Below are positions 60,315 through 64,000 of a DNA stretch of 64,000 nucleotides, in pieces. Location of the stretch: assembly GCF_022179545.1 (NCBI RefSeq), contig NZ_AP025518.1, positions 2,170,001 through 2,234,000 of the forward strand. Direction: 5' to 3'. Source of the DNA: Mycolicibacterium fortuitum subsp. fortuitum. GTDB lineage: Bacteria > Actinomycetota > Actinomycetes > Mycobacteriales > Mycobacteriaceae. The notes beneath the pieces are model-generated. The model saw nothing but the letters and a program-made list of their open reading frames with translations. It ran no database searches and was not told the DNA's origin. The position numbers and the translations under genes are program-made. Each line of letters begins with the position of its first letter. Position 1 is the first letter of the stretch.

Positions 60315-61755
60315 TGGCAGTGAAGTACTCCCGGACGGCACCGAGGTCCGCCTTGCCGGACGGGGTGCGGGGGATGGTGTCGACGATGGCAATCGTGGTG
60401 GGGATCTCATACCTGGCCAGTCGGCCCTGCAGGTAGTCGGTCAGTTCGGCGGCCGGTGCCAGTGCTCGCAATTCCACCATCGCCACCGGCGTCTCACCGA
60501 GTCGCTCATCGGGAATGCCGATCACTGCCGCACCGCGCACCGCGGGGTGGCTCTCCAGCGCGGCCCGCACCTCGTCGGGCATCACCTTGAACCCGCCGCG
60601 GATGATGGCCTGGTCGGCACGGCCGAGAATCCAGACGAAGCCGTCGGTGTCGATACGGGCCAGGTCGGTGGTACGCAACCAATCCGCATCGGCATCGAAC
60701 TGTGCGGGTTTGACTTCCAACAAGCCCTTTTCGCCGGGCTCCAATGGCCGGCCGTCTTCGTCGACGACGCGCAGCCGGGCGCCGGGATTGGCCCGACCCA
60801 CGCTGCCGCGCTTCTCTTTCCAGTATTTTCGGTGGTCGGCGAGGGTCCAACTGGCCACACCACCACCGAATTCTGTGGCGGCGTACGAGGTCAGCACGGG
60901 GATACCGAATTTCTCGGTGAATGCCTCGGCGTCGTCGGCCGACAGCGGTGCGGTGCCCGAGGTGACTGCACGCACACTCGCCAGGTCGTCGCGGGTCAGA
61001 TCAGAATGCAGCACCATCCGGAGCGCGGCCGGAACCAGCGACACGGCCCGGGGCTGGTATGCCCGGACGGCCGCGGCCCAGCGGTGCAATTCGAACTTGG
61101 GTAGCAGCACGAACGGCCTGGCCTCGGCGATGCACAACAACACGCGGAACACTCCGCCGACATGCACCAGCGGCGAGTTGACGATGGCCACTCCACGACG
61201 CAGTTCGGTTGGTGCCGCGGTGTTCTCGGGATCGCGGCCGATGACGCTGCGGGCCAGCATGTCGTAGCTGAGGTCTACCCGTTTGGGCGGGCCGGTGGTG
61301 CCACTGGTCAGCATCCACACCGCCACCCCCGGACGAGCGGCGTCGTGGGCCGGAGTCGAGGCGGCGGCCACTTCGGGCTCGGTGTGGAGATCTCGGATGG
61401 TCACGGTGGTCATCGTGGGGGAGGACGAAGCCAGGGCGGCGATATCCTCGGCGAGGCCGACGAGTACCGGCAGGTTCAAGGCTTCGACGTCGGCACGGGT
61501 GCGCTCATCCCCGCGGGACGGATTGATCACCACGACGGTGCCTCCGGCGCCCAGCACACCGAGCAGTGCCGCGACATGGGCGGGCTGGTTGCGCAGCATG
61601 ATTCCGACCCGTGTGCCCGCTGACACCGCGCCGATGTGCCGTGCCAGTCTTGCGACCTGGCCCCAGGTGAACCACTGACCTTCGTACTCCAGGGCTCTGG
61701 CGCTGGGTTCGAGATCGAGGACGTCATCGATACGTCGTGAGAGCGGGTGGGCCAT
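60307..61755 (-). CDS. AMP-forming acyl-CoA synthetase (first of a tandem trio)
   Basis: A 482-residue ANL ligase: phosphate loop VWMLTSGTTGPPKRVDLSYD, A5 TSYAATEFGGGVASWTLADH, A8 WLRTTDLARIDTDGFVWILG with IIRGGFKVMPDEVRAAL, and catalytic Lys in RTPSGKADLGAVREYF. It is closer to the ligase at 45911-47392 than to the two ligases downstream. The start ATG 61755 shares one base with the crotonase stop, so the six genes from 64000 down to 57407 form one coupled operon. Confidence 0.92.
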   Translation of the reverse strand: MAHPLSRRIDDVLDLEPSARALEYEGQWFTWGQVARLARHIGAVSAGTRVGIMLRNQPAHVAALLGVLGAGGTVVVINPSRGDERTRADVEALNLPVLVGLAEDIAALASSSPTMTTVTIRDLHTEPEVAAASTPAHDAARPGVAVWMLTSGTTGPPKRVDLSYDMLARSVIGRDPENTAAPTELRRGVAIVNSPLVHVGGVFRVLLCIAEARPFVLLPKFELHRWAAAVRAYQPRAVSLVPAALRMVLHSDLTRDDLASVRAVTSGTAPLSADDAEAFTEKFGIPVLTSYAATEFGGGVASWTLADHRKYWKEKRGSVGRANPGARLRVVDEDGRPLEPGEKGLLEVKPAQFDADADWLRTTDLARIDTDGFVWILGRADQAIIRGGFKVMPDEVRAALESHPAVRGAAVIGIPDERLGETPVAMVELRALAPAAELTDYLQGRLARYEIPTTIAIVDTIPRTPSGKADLGAVREYFTASA

Positions 61756-62528
61756 CAGCGGATCCGGGGCGGTGTCTTGGTAAGGGGACGCTCGGTCAAC
61801 TCGGCCTTGGCTATCGGATTGCCCAACCGCGTGTAGATCAAGCCCTGGTCCATGGCGGCCCGGTAAGGCTTGTCCAGCGATTCCCAGATCGCCTTCACCG
61901 TCCCCTGAGTGGCGGTGGGTGGTTTCGCGGCAATGGTGGCGGCGATCTCATGCGCGCGGTTCCACAACTTGTCTCTGGTCACCACTTCCGTGACCAGGCC
62001 GATGCGCAGAGCGGTCTCGGCGCTGACACGTTCGTCGTTGCCCATCAACGCCATTCGCAGCGTGTCCCCGAGCCCGACCCGGCGCATCAGGCCGATCGGC
62101 TCCAACGCCGAGACCAGTCCGGCGCTGACGTGAGAATCGAAGAACGTGGCCTCCTGCGAGCAGATCACCACATCGGATTCGTTTACGAAGTAGAGCGCCC
62201 CGGCCGTGCACATGCCCTGCACCGCACACACCACCGGTTTCCACATCTTCTGCCACTTCGGACTGAGCAGCTCGCCCGGATCCTCGTGGTTCCAGACGAT
62301 CTCGGGCTGCCCGTAACTGGTCTTCACATCCAGCCCGGCGCTGAACGCGCGGTCGCCGACGGCACGCAGCACCACCGCGTTGATGCCTTCGTCATCTTTG
62401 ATGGTGTGCCAGGCGTCGCGCATCTCGCGACACATGGTTCGGTTGAACGAGTTCAGCGACTCGGGACGGTTCAGCGTGACCGTGGCGACCCGGGACTCGT
62501 GGTCGAAGTCGAGGAGCAGAGTCTCCAT
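61755..62528 (-). CDS. Enoyl-CoA hydratase/isomerase (crotonase) family protein
   Basis: A 257-residue crotonase: RVATVTLNRPESLNSFNRTM, DRAFSAGLDVKTSYGQPEIV, VQGMCTAGALYFVNESDVVI and ATFFDSHVSAGLVSALEPIG. The two Glu residues of classic enoyl-CoA hydratase are not evident at the usual places, so it may be an isomerase, lyase or hydrolase of that fold. ATG 62528 shares a base with the upstream stop; GTG 62531 is the alternative. Paralogous to the next gene upstream (shared ATFFD-HVS-GL). Confidence 0.88.
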   Translation of the reverse strand: METLLLDFDHESRVATVTLNRPESLNSFNRTMCREMRDAWHTIKDDEGINAVVLRAVGDRAFSAGLDVKTSYGQPEIVWNHEDPGELLSPKWQKMWKPVVCAVQGMCTAGALYFVNESDVVICSQEATFFDSHVSAGLVSALEPIGLMRRVGLGDTLRMALMGNDERVSAETALRIGLVTEVVTRDKLWNRAHEIAATIAAKPPTATQGTVKAIWESLDKPYRAAMDQGLIYTRLGNPIAKAELTERPLTKTPPRIR

Positions 62529-63343
62529 CACCGAGCCTGCCAGTTGGGCTTGCGCTTCTCGACGAACGCTCGCGGACCTTCGAGCGCATCCTCGGTGCGG
62601 ACAACGCGCTCACGGAACGTTTCGGCCAGGATCTCGCCCTCGTGCAACGGCAGATCCAGCGTCTTGTGAATTGCCAGCCGGGTACCCCGGACCGCCAGCG
62701 GGGCATTGAGGCACACGGTGTCGGCGATCTCGTGGGCACGTTCGAGCAGCTTGTCGTGCTCGACGATCTCGGTGATCAGCCCTAGTTCGTATGCGCGCTC
62801 GACGGTCATCCGTTCGTGCTTGCCCATCAACGCCATCCGCAGCGCCACCGAGCGCGGGAGAGCCTTGGCCAGGCGCACCATCTCCCGGGCGGCTACCAGG
62901 CCGATGCTCACGTGGGGGTCGAAGAACGTGGCCTGGTCCGACGCGATCACGATGTCACCGGTGGTGACCCAGTCCAACCCCGCCCCGCAGCAGATCCCGT
63001 TGATCGCCACCACGACCGGCTTTGCCATGGTGCGAAACGGAGGAGTGCCTTCCTGCGGTGCTTCCCATTGTTCGTAGGTGGACAGGTAGGGCCGCTCGTT
63101 GACCACCTTTCCGTCGCCGGGGATCTCCTTGACGTCAGCGCCAGTGCAGAAGGCGCGTCCGGTGGCGGTGACGATCATCAGCCACACGTTGTCGTCGTTC
63201 TCGGCCTCGGCGTAGGCCGCTCGCAATTCGGTGATCATGTGGGGGGACAACGCATTGAGGGCATCCGGCCGATTCAGGGTGATGGTGGCCTTGTGGCCGT
63301 CCACCTCATATTTGATGGTGTCGAAAGTAGCAGTTGCTGTCAT
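62528..63343 (-). CDS. Enoyl-CoA hydratase/isomerase (crotonase) family protein
   Basis: A 271-residue crotonase: KATITLNRPDALNALSPHMI, GRAFCTGADVKEIPGDGKVV (CoA and oxyanion region), INGICCGAGLDWVTTGDIVI and ATFFDPHVSIGLVAAREMVR. The typical Glu pair is again replaced (D/H near HVSIGL). It carries a C-terminal helix ending FVEKRKPNWQAR. It is the second gene of the operon seen in this window, 13 bp after the partial crotonase, and overlaps the next. Substrate unknown. Confidence 0.9.
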   Translation of the reverse strand: MTATATFDTIKYEVDGHKATITLNRPDALNALSPHMITELRAAYAEAENDDNVWLMIVTATGRAFCTGADVKEIPGDGKVVNERPYLSTYEQWEAPQEGTPPFRTMAKPVVVAINGICCGAGLDWVTTGDIVIASDQATFFDPHVSIGLVAAREMVRLAKALPRSVALRMALMGKHERMTVERAYELGLITEIVEHDKLLERAHEIADTVCLNAPLAVRGTRLAIHKTLDLPLHEGEILAETFRERVVRTEDALEGPRAFVEKRKPNWQAR

Positions 63344-63356
63344 CGGTTTCCTCGGT

Positions 63357-64000
63357 TCAACGGCCCTTGAAGTCGGGATCGCGGCGTTCCCGGAACGCGG
63401 CCAGGCCTTCTTTGAAATCGCTGGTACGGCAGGAGAGTTCCAGGTTGGACAGTTCTTGGTTCATGGATTGGGGCAGCGCGGCGTGCTGCCCATAGGCAAT
63501 GGCTTGTTTGGCCAGTCCGATCGCGACAGTCGGTCCGGCGGCAAGGCGCGCCAGCAATTCGTCGGCGGCGGAATCCACTTCCTCGCCCGGCACCGCACTG
63601 TGGATCAGGCCCCAGTCGGCGGCCTCGGCCCCGGTGACCTTCTCGCCGAGCAGCAGCATTCGTTTGGCGCGGGTCAGGCCCGCCAGACGTGGCAGTAGCC
63701 AGGTAGATCCCGAGTCGGGACTGAAGCCGCGGGACAGGAACGGTTCCCAGAAGGTGGCCCCGGTATCGGCAACTGTGAAATCCGCGGCCAATGCGAGGTT
63801 GCAACCCAAACCCACTGCCCAGCCCCGGACCCCGCACACCACCGGCAACTGGATGGTGGCGACGAGCTCGATGACGCGGTGCGCGGTGTGGGGGATCCGC
63901 CGCATCAGATCCCCCGTCCGGGGCCGCCGGCCGGAGTCGTTGGTGGCCATCCAGTCCGCACCGGTGCAGAAATCGTCACCCGCGCCGGCGATGGAGATGG
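63357..64000 (-). CDS. Enoyl-CoA hydratase/isomerase family protein (5' end beyond the window)
   Basis: The frame runs off the right edge; about 214 residues are seen. GDDFCTGADWMATNDSGRRP is the CoA-binding segment, VRGWAVGLGCNLALAADFTV the oxyanion region, and FLSRGFSPDSGSTWLLPRLA the second active-site segment, with Asp (PDSG) as in PaaG-like isomerases. The tail SCRTSDFKEGLAAFRERRDP with FKGR is a normal crotonase C-terminus. The true start lies outside; the ATG at 63950 is internal. Confidence 0.9.
   Translation of the reverse strand, partial: ISIAGAGDDFCTGADWMATNDSGRRPRTGDLMRRIPHTAHRVIELVATIQLPVVCGVRGWAVGLGCNLALAADFTVADTGATFWEPFLSRGFSPDSGSTWLLPRLAGLTRAKRMLLLGEKVTGAEAADWGLIHSAVPGEEVDSAADELLARLAAGPTVAIGLAKQAIAYGQHAALPQSMNQELSNLELSCRTSDFKEGLAAFRERRDPDFKGR

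Overview
The window is high-GC DNA from a mycobacterium, most likely a rapid grower (Mycolicibacterium type). The evidence is a complete second mycobactin locus (mbtL-mbtM-mbtN and the opposing mbtK) under an IdeR-type iron box, a DcpA-like GAF-GGDEF-EAL protein next to an Rv1355c/MoeY-like E1-nitroreductase fusion, a DUF222/HNH (13E12-type) gene, FprB, a mycofactocin-type short-chain dehydrogenase, and many acyl-CoA ligases and dehydrogenases. No insertion sequence, prophage or CRISPR array was seen. Genes are packed tightly, commonly with ATGA or GTGA overlaps.

Layout. 1-4.8 kb: end of a LuxR-type regulator, small proteins, and the siderophore acyl-chain genes. 4.75-9.6 kb: a fluoride exporter pair (two crcB) coupled to a protein made of three tandem DUF190 units, then phosphoglucomutase and an MFS transporter. 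9.6-15.6 kb: tRNA-Ala(GGC), small conserved proteins, a HAD phosphatase, a K+/H+ antiporter with a divergent TrkA-type protein, an HNH protein and a Pth2-like protein. 15.6-18.3 kb: two FMN monooxygenases behind a structured leader. 18.3-21.0 kb: a flavin monooxygenase and an ICMT-like methyltransferase, divergent from a TetR regulator, with two matching operators between them.

21.0-23.5 kb: an operon of three predicted nucleotide-transferring enzymes: a DUF294-like nucleotidyltransferase, a Fic protein with a built-in VbhA-like segment, and an ANT-like nucleotidyltransferase. 23.5-27.3 kb: a urea carboxylase/allophanate hydrolase locus behind a full GlnR-type box. An internal deletion has fused the first part of the permease to the last part of urea carboxylase. 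27.3-34.3 kb: vapBC, TetR-fprB, an EamA exporter, a two-subunit acyl-CoA dehydrogenase and an orphan PAS protein. 34.3-41.7 kb: two overlapping TetR genes, an FAD-binding-like protein, and an operon of an unknown protein, the E1-nitroreductase fusion and the c-di-GMP enzyme.

42.1-45.9 kb: purU, a MaoC protein, and an FMO-hydrolase operon preceded by twin palindromes. 45.9-64.0 kb is a large CoA-dependent catabolic region. It holds four AMP-forming ligases (three in tandem), two acyl-CoA dehydrogenases, a thiolase, a CoA transferase, three SDRs, three crotonases, an F420-type oxidoreductase, a SnoaL-like protein, and GntR and TetR regulators. Together these could activate a carboxylic acid as its CoA ester, oxidise it and cleave it. 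The substrate cannot be read from sequence, but the TetR operator resembles the KstR box of sterol catabolism.
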